From NCBI GenBank assembly GCA_036391875.1, contig DASVZA010000023.1, positions 1-64,000 on the forward strand: a DNA stretch of 64,000 nucleotides, written 5' to 3'. Origin of the DNA: Parasulfuritortus sp036391875. GTDB taxonomy: Bacteria; Pseudomonadota; Gammaproteobacteria; Burkholderiales; Thiobacillaceae. The translations under genes were made by a program, and so were the position numbers. The notes under the pieces are model-generated. The model did not search any database. It was given only the letters and a program-made list of their open reading frames with translations, and was not told where the DNA came from. Shown here one piece after another: positions 23,488 to 32,388 of this stretch. Each line of letters begins with the position of its first letter. Within the stretch, counting starts at the first letter, position 1.

Positions 23488-25611
23488 TCAATGCTTCCTG
23501 GCCACCACGGCCTGCAGCTTGCCCAGCTTTTCCAGTATCTGGTCTTTCAGCAGCAGCAGGTCGTGTAGCAGATGGCGCGCTTCCTCGACATGGCCTTGCC
23601 GGCGCAGCCGGACGATTTCGTTGCCCAGCCGATGGACGTCGTGGTGCACTTTTTCGATTTCGCGGAACTTCTCCAGGTGGCCATAGCGGGCGAGACCATG
23701 GCCGTAATACCAGCTGCCGAAGCGGCATTGGTGGTGGTCGGCCAGTTCGGGCTGGCTGAGATGCAGGCCGCTGCCCTCGACGTTCATGGCGATGCGGTGG
23801 ACCCACTTGAGATGGTCGTACTGGGCAACCAGAAGCGGAAAGTCGACCATTTCCCAGTCGGTGTCGGCCCACAAGGCCCATTGCGGATCGGGCCGGAAGG
23901 CCCCGACCCAGGCCGGGATGGCATCGGCCGGCATGGGCCGGGCGATGCCGTAGCCCTGAGCCAGGTCGCAGCCCAGGCGCATGAGCAGCACGCCCTGTTC
24001 CGGCTTCTCCACGCCTTCCGCCACCACCGTCCGGCGGAAGGCCGAGGCCAGGCCGATGACGCCTTCGACCAGGGCGAGGTCGTCGCTTTCGTCGAGTATG
24101 TGGCGGATGAAGGACTGGTCGATCTTCAGAATCTCGGCCGGAATTTCCTTCAGGTAGGTGAGCGAGGCGTAGCCGGTGCCGAAGTCGTCCAGGCTGAAGC
24201 GGATGCCCATGGCCTCGCAGGTCTTGATCACGTCGTGGACGTGGGCGGTGTTGGCGATGGCCGATGATTCCAGGATTTCGAATTCCAGCGTGCCGTCCGG
24301 CAGGTTGGGGTAGTCGGCCTGGCAGCGCTGCACGCAGTCGACGAAATCCTCGCGCAGCAGCTGGCGGGCGGCGATGTTGACGCTGACGCTGAGGTCGAGC
24401 CCCTGGGCGCGCCATTGTGTGACCTGGGCCAGTGCCCGGCGGGTGACCCATTTGCCGATGTCGAGGATCAGTTCGTCGTGCTCGACATGGGGCAGGAATT
24501 CGCCCGGCATCACCAGGCCGCGTTCCGGATGGTTCCAGCGCAGCAGGGCCTCGACGCCGATGATCTTGCCGTTGCGCAGGTTCACCTTGGGCTGGTAGTG
24601 CAGGGTCAGCTCGTCGTTGGTCAGCGCGGTCTTGAGCCGTTCCAGCAGTTGGCGTCGGGTATGGGCCTGCTGGTCCCGCTCGGCATCGAACAGGTGGTAG
24701 CGGTTGCGGCCGAATTCCTTGGCCTGGTACATGGCCTGGTCGGCGTGGCGGATCAGGGTCTCCGGATCGACCGCGTCGAAGGGGTAGACGGTGACGCCCA
24801 GGCTGGCCGTGACCGCAATCTCCCGGCCGTCGATCTCGCAGGGCAGGGCGGTCAGGTTGATGATGCGGTTGGCGATGTTTTCCAGCGCGTCCATGTGCGG
24901 CAGGCCGGTGGCGATGATCACGAACTCGTCGCCGCCGACCCGGGCCACGGTGTCCTCTGGGCGCCGTCCTTCGGCGCCGGCCCGGGCGACCGTGTCGCCG
25001 GCCCGCAGCGCCTGGCTCAGGCGCTGGGCGATCTTGCGCAGCAGGCGGTCGCCGAACGGGTGGCCGTAACGGTTGTTGATCTTCTTGAAGTTGTCCAGAT
25101 CCATCAGGATGACCGCCACCAGCAGGTTGCTGCGCTTGGCCTGGGCGAGGGTCTGCTGCAGGCGGTCGATCAGCAGGATGCGGTTGGGCAGGTCGGTCAG
25201 GGCGTCGATATGGGCCAGTTGCGGCTGCCCGGCCGCGTCGACGCCGGCGCAGGGCGAGAAGGAAAAGATGAACTGGCCATCGGCCGGCGCGCCGTCGGAT
25301 ACGGCGGCGATGTTGAGCGAGATCTGCATCTTTTCGCCGGTCTTGCAGGTGCATTGCAGCGCACCGCTCCAGCGGCCGCGGGTCGTGGCGATCCGGCACA
25401 GTTCGGCCAGGGTGGTCTCCTCCTCCTTGGGCACCGGCCGGATGAGGTCGATGTGGCGCCCCAGCATCTGTTCGCTCTGGTAGCCGGTGAGTTCGGCGAA
25501 ACGGCGGTTGACCTGGCGGATGCGTAGATCCGCGTCGGTGATGGCGATGGCGTCGTGGCTGCATTGCAGCAACCCGATCAGGAGCGGCGGTAATTGTGCG
25601 GGCGGAGCCAA
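23488..25611 (-). CDS. PAS-GGDEF-EAL protein with C-terminal CZB zinc-sensor domain
   Basis: 707 residues from a TTG start without an obvious ribosome-binding site. PAS at about 12-130, GGDEF at 135-312 (GGDEF 226-230), EAL at 325-565 (EAL 354-356, DDFGTG 475-480) and a C-terminal chemoreceptor zinc-binding (CZB) domain at about 595-690 with the CRFGSWYYGHG signature (C629) and HHDVH at 656-660. It should make or degrade c-di-GMP under PAS and zinc control; both catalytic cores look complete. Oddity: residues 211-224 are a 14-residue duplication next to the signature motif (see the repeat at 24934-24996). It lies 16 bp upstream of recG on the same strand. Confidence 0.92.
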   Translation of the reverse strand: MAPPAQLPPLLIGLLQCSHDAIAITDADLRIRQVNRRFAELTGYQSEQMLGRHIDLIRPVPKEEETTLAELCRIATTRGRWSGALQCTCKTGEKMQISLNIAAVSDGAPADGQFIFSFSPCAGVDAAGQPQLAHIDALTDLPNRILLIDRLQQTLAQAKRSNLLVAVILMDLDNFKKINNRYGHPFGDRLLRKIAQRLSQALRAGDTVARAGAEGRRPEDTVARVGGDEFVIIATGLPHMDALENIANRIINLTALPCEIDGREIAVTASLGVTVYPFDAVDPETLIRHADQAMYQAKEFGRNRYHLFDAERDQQAHTRRQLLERLKTALTNDELTLHYQPKVNLRNGKIIGVEALLRWNHPERGLVMPGEFLPHVEHDELILDIGKWVTRRALAQVTQWRAQGLDLSVSVNIAARQLLREDFVDCVQRCQADYPNLPDGTLEFEILESSAIANTAHVHDVIKTCEAMGIRFSLDDFGTGYASLTYLKEIPAEILKIDQSFIRHILDESDDLALVEGVIGLASAFRRTVVAEGVEKPEQGVLLMRLGCDLAQGYGIARPMPADAIPAWVGAFRPDPQWALWADTDWEMVDFPLLVAQYDHLKWVHRIAMNVEGSGLHLSQPELADHHQCRFGSWYYGHGLARYGHLEKFREIEKVHHDVHRLGNEIVRLRRQGHVEEARHLLHDLLLLKDQILEKLGKLQAVVARKH
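24934..24996 (-). repeat. 42-bp in-frame duplication with palindromic core in the GGDEF domain
   Basis: A 21-bp segment (24976-24996) recurs at 24934-24954 with 18 of 21 bases identical. Between them lies a novel 21 bp forming most of the palindrome GGCGCCG-TCCTT-CGGCGCC (24959-24977). The protein reads DTVARAG...RPEDTVARVGGDEF, so DTVAR occurs twice. The layout suits either tandem duplication followed by drift, or insertion of a small palindromic repeat with target duplication. Confidence 0.7.
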
Positions 25612-25705
25612 AATAAACGGGTGGATTGCTAATTTGCTGGGTTGGGCCGGACTCCGCGCAATTTAACACAAGGCGGCGATCGGCAGACCCTGTTGCCGGG
25701 ATGGC

Positions 25706-27910
25706 TTAGATGACGTTGGCGGTGCGGCCCATGTGGCTGCCCTTCAGCCGGGTGATGCGGGTGACTTCGGGCAGGCCGCGCAAGGCACGCATCAGGCGCG
25801 ACAGGTGGACCCGGTTCTGGACCTGGACCGTGAAGTAGAGGTGGGTGTAGTTGCCGCTTTCCTCTTCCATGTGCACGTCGTCGATGTTGGAGCCCTCGGC
25901 GGCGATGGAGGCCGCCACCTTGGCCAGCACGCCACGGTTGTTGGCCACGGTGATGCGGATGCTGACGTCGAAGGTCTTGTCCAGGTCCTGCTCCCATTCG
26001 ACGTCGACCCACTTGTCCGGGTCCTCGCGGTAGTGCTTGACCTGGGGACAGTCGTGGGTGTGGATGATGAGGCCCTGTTCCTTCTTGATCTGGCCGATGA
26101 TGGGGTCGCCCGGTATCGGCCGGCAGCACTTGGCCAGGCGCACCGCCACGCCTTCCGAGCCGCGGATCAGCAGCGGGCCGGTGGCGCGCTGGACGTCCTC
26201 GCCTTCCTTGGCGAGCAGCTGGCGGGCCACCATCATGCCCAGTTTCTTGCCCAGGCCGATCTCCACCAGGATGTCGCCTTTGCTGCGGTTGTTGAGCTTG
26301 GTCAGCTGTTCCCAGCGGCTGTCGTCGACCTCCGCCGGGTCCACGCCCAGGCCGCGCAGGGCCTGGTTGAGCAGTTGCTGGCCGAGCATTTCGGACTCGT
26401 GCTGATGGACGTGCTTGAGTGCGCTGCGGATGTGGGCGCGGGCCTTGCCGGTGACCGCGAAGTGGATCCAGGCCGGATTGGGCCGGGCCGATTCGGTGGT
26501 GATGATCTCGACCCGGTCGCCGTTCTTGAGCGGCGTGGAGAGCGGCATGTAGTCGCCGTTGATGCGGGCCGCGACGCAGTGGTTGCCGATGTCGGTGTGG
26601 ACGTTGTAGGCAAAGTCGATGGCGGTCGCCTCGCGGGGCAGGGCCATGATCTTTCCCTTGGGCGTGAAGACGTAGACCTCGTCCGGGAACAGGTCGACCT
26701 TGATGTGCTCCAGGAATTCGACCGAGTCGCGGCTGTCGGCCTGGATGTCGAGCAGGCTCTGCAGCCACTGGTGGGCCATGCGCTGGGCCTCGGTCAGCTC
26801 GGCGCTGCCGGTCTTGTACAGCCAGTGCGAGGCCACGCCTTCCTCGGCCAGGCGGTTCATCTCCTTGGTCCGGATCTGGATCTCGACCGGCGTGCCGAAC
26901 GGCCCGAACAGGGTGGAATGCAGCGACTGGTAGCCGTTCGCCTTGGGGATGGCGATGTAGTCCTTGATCTTGCCCGGGATGGGTTTGTACAGGCCGTGCA
27001 GGGCGCCCAGGGCCAGGTAGCAGGTGGGAATGTCCTCGACGATGACCCGGAAGCCGTAGATGTCGAACACCTCGGTGAAGGCCAGGTGCTTCTCCTGCAT
27101 CTTGCGGTAGATGCTGTAGAGGTGCTTCTCGCGGCCGTAGACCTCGGCCCGGATGCCACTGTTCTCCAGCTTGGTGCGGATCGCCTGGTTGATCTTCTCG
27201 ACCACTTCGCGGCGGTCGACCCGGGAGGCGGCGATGGCCTTCTCCAGCACTCGGTAGCGGGTCGGGTGCATGTTCTGGAAGGCCAGTTCCTGCAGTTCGT
27301 GGAAGACCACGTTGAGGCCCAGGCGGTTGGCGATCGGGGCGTAGATGTCGAGCGTCTCCTGGGCGATGCGCTGGCGCTGCTCCAGGCTCATGTGCTCCAG
27401 GGTCTGCATGTTGTGCCAGCGGTCGGCCAGCTTGATCAGGATGACCCGGACGTCGCGCGCCATGGCCAAGAGCATCTTGCGGAAGTTCTCGGCCTGGGCG
27501 TGCTTCTTGCTCTCGAACTGGATCTGGTCCAGCTTGGTGACGCCATCGACCAGGTCGGCGATGGCCTCGCCGAAATTCGAGCGGATGTCTTCCCGGCTGA
27601 CCCCGGTGTCCTCGACCACGTCGTGCAGCAGCGCGGCGGCCAGGGTCTGCACGTCCATGTGCCAGCCGGCCAGGGTTTCGGCCACGGCCAGGGGATGGGT
27701 GATGTAGGGTTCGCCGCCCTTGCGGAACTGGCCCTCGTGGGCGTGGGCGCTGAAGGCCAGGGCCTTGGCCAGGATCTCGGTTTCGTCCGGCTTCAAGTAG
27801 GGGGCGATGGTCGCCGCATCGTCGGGAGTCGGCGTACCGCTGCGGGGCGCACTGTCCCGTGCCTTGGCGTGCACGGGATGGGGGTGTGGGGCCTGGGCCT
27901 GCGATGTCAT
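25706..27910 (-). CDS. spoT: Bifunctional (p)ppGpp synthetase/hydrolase SpoT/RelA
   Basis: 734 residues from the ATG at 27910. The HD hydrolase domain has an intact HDVVEDT at 96-102, and the synthetase domain contains REKHLYSIYRKM, DIYGFRVIV and GYQSLHSTLFGP. TGS (about 400-460, VFTPKGKIMALPREAT), helical/zinc-finger (AKCCRPIPGD) and C-terminal ACT domains follow. Both activities look intact, so this is the enzyme that makes and degrades the stringent-response alarmone. The order spoT-rpoZ-gmk on one strand matches the usual proteobacterial cluster. Confidence 0.96.
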   Translation of the reverse strand: MTSQAQAPHPHPVHAKARDSAPRSGTPTPDDAATIAPYLKPDETEILAKALAFSAHAHEGQFRKGGEPYITHPLAVAETLAGWHMDVQTLAAALLHDVVEDTGVSREDIRSNFGEAIADLVDGVTKLDQIQFESKKHAQAENFRKMLLAMARDVRVILIKLADRWHNMQTLEHMSLEQRQRIAQETLDIYAPIANRLGLNVVFHELQELAFQNMHPTRYRVLEKAIAASRVDRREVVEKINQAIRTKLENSGIRAEVYGREKHLYSIYRKMQEKHLAFTEVFDIYGFRVIVEDIPTCYLALGALHGLYKPIPGKIKDYIAIPKANGYQSLHSTLFGPFGTPVEIQIRTKEMNRLAEEGVASHWLYKTGSAELTEAQRMAHQWLQSLLDIQADSRDSVEFLEHIKVDLFPDEVYVFTPKGKIMALPREATAIDFAYNVHTDIGNHCVAARINGDYMPLSTPLKNGDRVEIITTESARPNPAWIHFAVTGKARAHIRSALKHVHQHESEMLGQQLLNQALRGLGVDPAEVDDSRWEQLTKLNNRSKGDILVEIGLGKKLGMMVARQLLAKEGEDVQRATGPLLIRGSEGVAVRLAKCCRPIPGDPIIGQIKKEQGLIIHTHDCPQVKHYREDPDKWVDVEWEQDLDKTFDVSIRITVANNRGVLAKVAASIAAEGSNIDDVHMEEESGNYTHLYFTVQVQNRVHLSRLMRALRGLPEVTRITRLKGSHMGRTANVI

Positions 27911-27932
27911 GGCAAGCTCCAGGTCACGCGGG

Positions 27933-28139
27933 TCAGGCGTGGTACTTGGCCAGAATTTCCGCGCCCACCAGACCTTCGGCAATCTCGCGCAGGGCGATGA
28001 CGGCCGGCTTGTCCTTGTCGGAGCCGAGCTTGGGCGTGGCGCCGACCGAGATCTGGCGGGCGCGGGTGGCGGCGGCCAGGGTCATTTCAAAACGGTTGGG
28101 GATGTGGGCGATGCAGTCGTCGACGGTGACGCGGGCCAT
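27933..28139 (-). CDS. rpoZ: RNA polymerase omega subunit
   Basis: 68 residues with the conserved MARVTVDDCIAHIPNRFEM and ATRARQISVG stretches. Omega helps assemble RNA polymerase around beta-prime and forms part of a ppGpp-binding site, which suits its place 22 bp upstream of spoT. The N-terminal MAR needed for ppGpp site 1 is present. Confidence 0.97.
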   Translation of the reverse strand: MARVTVDDCIAHIPNRFEMTLAAATRARQISVGATPKLGSDKDKPAVIALREIAEGLVGAEILAKYHA

Positions 28140-28227
28140 GTGGTCTCTCCAGAAAGGCGTTACGGAATGATGTCGATTTTAGCCTGTTCCGGAGCGGAGT
28201 GGCAGTTTGTTGCCGATAGCGGTGCCG

Positions 28228-28845
28228 TCACTGCGTGCTGAGCAGGTCCTTCATCAGCGGTTCGAGCGCGTGCATCTGGTTGTGGATGCCCAGCCGGCGG
28301 GCCCGGACGATGGCCCGGATGTCGGCCAGCGCGGTCTCGAAATCGTCGTTGACCACCAGGTAGTCGAAGGAATAGGCCTGCGAGATGTCCTCCCGTGCGG
28401 CCGCCAGGCGGCGGGCGATGACCTCGGCCGAATCCTGGCCGCGCCCTTCCAGGCGGCGCTTCAGTTCGGCCAGGGACGGCGGCAGGATGAACAGCGAGAG
28501 TGCGGCCGGGAACAGCTTGCGGACCTGGGCGGCGCCCTGCCAGTCGATTTCCAGCAGCAGGTCGTGGCCGGCGCGGATGCGGTCCTCGATCCAGGGTTGC
28601 GAGGTGCCGTAATAGTTGCCGTAGACCTCGGCGCTTTCCAGGAAATCGCCGCGGTTCAGCATCTCGCGGAACTGGTCGACGCCGACGAAGTGGTAATGGA
28701 CGCCGTTCTCCTCGCCTGGCCGGGGCTGCCGGGTGGTGTAGGAAATGGACAGCTGGATGCCCGGATCGGACTCCAGCAGCGCCTTGACCAGGCTGGATTT
28801 GCCAGCGCCGGAGGGGGCGGTGACGATGAATAGATTGCCGGGCAT
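28228..28845 (-). CDS. gmk: Guanylate kinase
   Basis: 205 residues. P-loop APSGAGKSS at about 10-18, then the GMP-binding SYTTRQPRPGEENG and YHFV segments and the lid with RLEGRGQDS. It phosphorylates GMP to GDP in nucleotide metabolism. It lies in the yicC-gmk-rpoZ-spoT cluster, 7 bp after yicC, linking the guanine-nucleotide supply to the stringent response genes. Confidence 0.97.
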   Translation of the reverse strand: MPGNLFIVTAPSGAGKSSLVKALLESDPGIQLSISYTTRQPRPGEENGVHYHFVGVDQFREMLNRGDFLESAEVYGNYYGTSQPWIEDRIRAGHDLLLEIDWQGAAQVRKLFPAALSLFILPPSLAELKRRLEGRGQDSAEVIARRLAAAREDISQAYSFDYLVVNDDFETALADIRAIVRARRLGIHNQMHALEPLMKDLLSTQ

Positions 28846-28852
28846 GTCAGTC

Positions 28853-29716
28853 CTACTCGATGTTCTGGATCTGTTCGCGCATCTGTTCGATGAGCACCTT
28901 CATTTCCACCGAGGTCTGGCTGAGCTCCATGACCACGGCCTTGGAACCCAGGGTGTTGGCCTCGCGGTTGAGTTCCTGCATCAGGAAGTCGAGCCGCTTG
29001 CCGGCGGCGCCGCCCTGCTTGAGCACCCGTTCGACTTCGTCCAGGTGGGTGGACAGGCGATCCAGCTCCTCGTCGACGTCGATCTTCTGGGCGAACAGGG
29101 CGACTTCCTGGTGGATGCGTTCGTGGTCGGCGCTTTGCAGTATTTCCGCCATCCGCCGGCCGATCTTTTCCCGGAAGGCGGCGACGATGTCGGCGGTCTT
29201 CGGCCGCAGCCCGGCGACCAGGGCGCGCATGGCCTCGACCCGCTGCATGATGATCGCAGCCAGCTTCGAACCTTCCTGGGCACGGCTGGCGTCGAAATCC
29301 TTCAGTGCGGAATCGAGCAGGGCGAGGGCGGCGGCCTGCATCGCCTCGGCCATGTCGGCGGCTTCGCCCAGCATGCCGGGCCAGCGCAGGATTTCCGCGA
29401 TGCTGAGCGGCCGTGCCTCGGGGATGACCCGGCCGATGGCATCGGACAGACTGGCCAGCTGCGCCAGCATGTCGGCGTTGGGTTCGCCCGGCAACTGGCC
29501 GCCCTCCTTGGCGGCGAAGTTGACGCGGCATTCCAGCTTGCCGCGCTTGACCCGCTCGCTGATGCGTTCCCGGAGGGCGGGCTCCAGGATGCGGAAGTCT
29601 TCGGCCATGCGGAAGGACAGGTCCAGGAAGCGCGAGTTGACTGCCCGCAGTTCCAGGCTGATGGCGCCATTCGGCAGGCTGGCGGAAGCCGCCGCGAAAC
29701 CGGTCATACTGTTCAA
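28853..29716 (-). CDS. yicC: YicC family endoribonuclease
   Basis: Conserved YicC N-terminal domain (SMTGFAAAS, SLELRAVNSRFLDLSFR) and C-terminal DUF1732 domain (FLMQELNREANTLGSKA). YicC proteins are reported as RNA-cleaving enzymes. The start is uncertain: the frame is open to 29761, with GTG at 29761, ATG at 29752, GTG at 29725 and TTG at 29716. The TTG gives the N-terminus closest to the family (MNSMTGFA), about 287 residues. Transcribed away from the kinase gene starting at 29781. Confidence 0.88.
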   Translation of the reverse strand: MNSMTGFAAASASLPNGAISLELRAVNSRFLDLSFRMAEDFRILEPALRERISERVKRGKLECRVNFAAKEGGQLPGEPNADMLAQLASLSDAIGRVIPEARPLSIAEILRWPGMLGEAADMAEAMQAAALALLDSALKDFDASRAQEGSKLAAIIMQRVEAMRALVAGLRPKTADIVAAFREKIGRRMAEILQSADHERIHQEVALFAQKIDVDEELDRLSTHLDEVERVLKQGGAAGKRLDFLMQELNREANTLGSKAVVMELSQTSVEMKVLIEQMREQIQNIE

Positions 29717-29780
29717 GGAGGCCACGTTTTCGTTATTCTCTCGGTTATGCATCGACGGCACTCATCATACTTGGGCTTGA

Positions 29781-30728
29781 ATGGCCGCTCAAATTCCTGA
29801 TCCCCTGCCCACCGGCTATCGGTTGGGGGAATACACCATCGATCGCAAGATCGGCGGCGGCGGCTTCAGCTTGGTCTATCTGGCCTTCGATCCGGCGGGA
29901 CAGCCGGTCGCCATCAAGGAGTATCTGCCGGACGGCATGGTGACCCGCGAGACATGCGGTTCGGTCAAACCGATCTCCGAGGAAAAGGAGAAGACCTTCC
30001 GCCAGGGCATGCGCTACTTCTTCGATGAAGGCCGTACCCTGGCCAACATCCGCCATCCCAACGTGGTCGTGGTGGAGAACTTCTTCCGCGCCAACGAAAC
30101 CGTCTACATGGTGATGAAGTATGAGCGCGGCAAGACCCTGCAGCGCCATATCGTCGAACTGCGCGACGAGCCGATGCGCGAGGGTTTCATCCGCGGCGTG
30201 TTCATCCAACTGCTCAACGGCCTGCGCGAGATACACGCCAAGCGCCTGCTCCATTTCGACATCAAACCGTCCAACATCTACATCCGCCACGACGGCTCGC
30301 CGCTGCTGATCGATTTCGGCGCGGCGCGCCAGGCGCTGCTGACCGACCAGAAGTACGTGCCCATGTACACTCCCGGATTCGCTGCACCCGAGCAATACAG
30401 CCAGCGTGATCGGCTGGGGCCCTGGACCGACATCTACGCCGTGGGCGCCAGCATGTACGCCTGCATCGCCAAGCATCCGCCGCCGCCCGCCAACGAAAGG
30501 CAGGAGGAGGACAAGATGCAGCCGGCGACCAAGGAATATGCCGGGGTGTATTCCGGAGCCTTCCTGGAACTGGTCGACAGCCTGTTGCGCCTCGCCTATA
30601 CGGACCGCCCGCAAAGCGTCTTTTCCGTGCAGAAGCGACTGATCGAACTGATGCCCGTGCATGCCCACCAGCCACCGATCAAGCTCTCGCTGCTCGATGT
30701 GATCAAGCACAAATTGAGTAAACACTGA
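29781..30728 (+). CDS. Serine/threonine protein kinase
   Basis: 315 residues, essentially a bare Hanks-type kinase domain with no transmembrane segment. Glycine loop GGGGFSLVY at 25-33, catalytic Lys K46 (AIKEY), catalytic loop HFDIKPSN at 158-165 (Phe in place of the usual Arg of HRD, so a non-RD kinase), DFG at 178-180 and TPGFAAPEQ at 198-206. The stop codon overlaps the start of a PP2C phosphatase by one base, so the two are a matched pair controlling Ser/Thr phosphorylation in the cytoplasm. Targets are unknown. Confidence 0.93.
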   Translation: MAAQIPDPLPTGYRLGEYTIDRKIGGGGFSLVYLAFDPAGQPVAIKEYLPDGMVTRETCGSVKPISEEKEKTFRQGMRYFFDEGRTLANIRHPNVVVVENFFRANETVYMVMKYERGKTLQRHIVELRDEPMREGFIRGVFIQLLNGLREIHAKRLLHFDIKPSNIYIRHDGSPLLIDFGAARQALLTDQKYVPMYTPGFAAPEQYSQRDRLGPWTDIYAVGASMYACIAKHPPPPANERQEEDKMQPATKEYAGVYSGAFLELVDSLLRLAYTDRPQSVFSVQKRLIELMPVHAHQPPIKLSLLDVIKHKLSKH

Positions 30729-31645
30729 TGAAGTACAGCCTCTACCAGGAAAGCCGCAAGGGCGGACGTCAGGCCAACCAGGACCGGGTCGGACATTCCT
30801 ATACCCCTGACACCATCGTCATGGTCCTGGCCGACGGCATGGGCGGTCATGCGCGGGGCGATGTCGCCGCCCAACTGATGGTGGACGTGGTCCTGGGCAT
30901 GTTCCAGAAGCTGGCCAAGCCGGCACTCGACGACATCACCGAATTCCTTCTGGACAGCATCTATACAGCCCACGAGACCATCAACGACTATGCGGCCGAG
31001 CACAAGCTGAGGGACATCCCGCGCACCACATGCGTGGTTTGCGTGATCCAGTCCGGCCGCGCCTACTGGGCCCATGTCGGCGATTCTCGCCTCTACCATT
31101 TCAGCCGCGACGGCCTGGTCGCCCGCACCCGGGATCATTCCGCGGTCCAGCATCTGCTCGACGACGGCTTGATCGGCGAAGACGAGGTCAACAGCCATCC
31201 GGACCGCAACAAGCTCTACAACAGCGTCGGCGGCTACACCCTGCCCAACATCGAACTGTCGGCCGGCGTGACTCTGCGCGACGGCGACGTCCTGCTGCTC
31301 GGCTCGGATGGCTTCTGGTCGGAGTTCAAGGACGACGAGATGCTGGCCACGCTGCGGGTGTACTCCCTGAAGCAGTCGCTGATCCAGTTGCTGGACCATG
31401 CCGAATACCGAGCCGGCGAGCGGGGCGACAATCTGTCCGTGATCGCACTGCGCTGCGGCGACGACATGAAGAATGCCGACCCGGGGATGCTGGGCGGCCT
31501 GGGCATGGACGGCTTCACGACCGAACTGCGGGAACTGGCCGGCAAGGGGCTGGACCGCCAGCCGACCATGAGCGACATCGACATCGACAAGGCCATCGAG
31601 GAGATCCGAACGGCCCTGGTGAAACACAATCTGGACAAAGACTAA
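30728..31645 (+). CDS. PP2C-family serine/threonine phosphatase
   Basis: 305 residues. PP2C metal-binding motifs: NQDR near residue 17, ADGMGGHARGD at 35-45, the DHS segment (RTRDHSAVQHL), a GSDGFW motif and GDNLSVI near the end of the domain. It removes phosphate from Ser/Thr residues using Mn/Mg. It overlaps the kinase gene by one base and precedes rph by 9 bp. The last 60 residues are an extra C-terminal region of unknown role. Confidence 0.94.
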   Translation: MKYSLYQESRKGGRQANQDRVGHSYTPDTIVMVLADGMGGHARGDVAAQLMVDVVLGMFQKLAKPALDDITEFLLDSIYTAHETINDYAAEHKLRDIPRTTCVVCVIQSGRAYWAHVGDSRLYHFSRDGLVARTRDHSAVQHLLDDGLIGEDEVNSHPDRNKLYNSVGGYTLPNIELSAGVTLRDGDVLLLGSDGFWSEFKDDEMLATLRVYSLKQSLIQLLDHAEYRAGERGDNLSVIALRCGDDMKNADPGMLGGLGMDGFTTELRELAGKGLDRQPTMSDIDIDKAIEEIRTALVKHNLDKD

Positions 31646-31654
31646 GAGCAGACC

Positions 31655-32386
31655 ATGAACGATTTCAGCCGTCCTTCCGGACGTACCCCCGACGCATTGC
31701 GCAGCATCCGCATCACCCGCCGCTACACCAAGCACGCCGAAGGTTCGGTGCTGGTCGAATGCGGCGACACCAAGGTCATCTGCACCGCCAGCGTGCTGGA
31801 GAAAGTGCCGTTCCATGTCAAGGGCAGCGGCGGAGGCTGGCTGACCGCCGAATACGGCATGCTGCCGCGGGCCACCCATACCCGAGGCGACCGCGAGGCG
31901 GCCAGGGGCAAGCAGAGCGGCCGCACCCAGGAGATCCAGCGCCTGATCGGCCGCTCGCTGCGGGCTGCGGTCGATCTCGAAAAGCTGGGCGAACGGACCC
32001 TGCACATCGACTGCGACGTGATCCAGGCCGACGGCGGCACCCGTACCGCCAGCATCACCGGCGCCTGGGTGGCGGTGCACGACGCCGTCGAATGGCTGGT
32101 CAAGGCCGGCCGCATTCCGGCCTCGGTGATCCGCGACCATGTCGCCGCGATTTCGGTCGGCATCTATCGCGGCGTGCCGGTGCTGGACCTCGACTATGCC
32201 GAGGACTCCGATTGCGACACGGACATGAACGTGGTGATGACCGGCTCCGGCGGCATCATCGAGATTCAGGGCACGGCGGAAGGCGCGCCGTTCCAAAGGA
32301 ACGAACTGGAGGCGCTGCTCGATCTGGCCCAGGCCGGCATCGGACAACTGGTGGCGGCCCAGAAACAGGCTATCGGGGAGAACTGA
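31655..32386 (+). CDS. rph: Ribonuclease PH
   Basis: 243 residues, full length. Family motifs include RSIRITRRYTKHAEGSVLVE, LPRATHTRGDREAARG with phosphate-binding Arg residues, and DCDVIQADGGTRTASITGAW. It trims tRNA 3' ends by phosphorolysis. No frameshift is seen at the C-terminus, unlike E. coli K-12. It is in an operon with kinase, phosphatase and rdgB. Confidence 0.97.
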   Translation: MNDFSRPSGRTPDALRSIRITRRYTKHAEGSVLVECGDTKVICTASVLEKVPFHVKGSGGGWLTAEYGMLPRATHTRGDREAARGKQSGRTQEIQRLIGRSLRAAVDLEKLGERTLHIDCDVIQADGGTRTASITGAWVAVHDAVEWLVKAGRIPASVIRDHVAAISVGIYRGVPVLDLDYAEDSDCDTDMNVVMTGSGGIIEIQGTAEGAPFQRNELEALLDLAQAGIGQLVAAQKQAIGEN

Positions 32387-32388
32387 AC

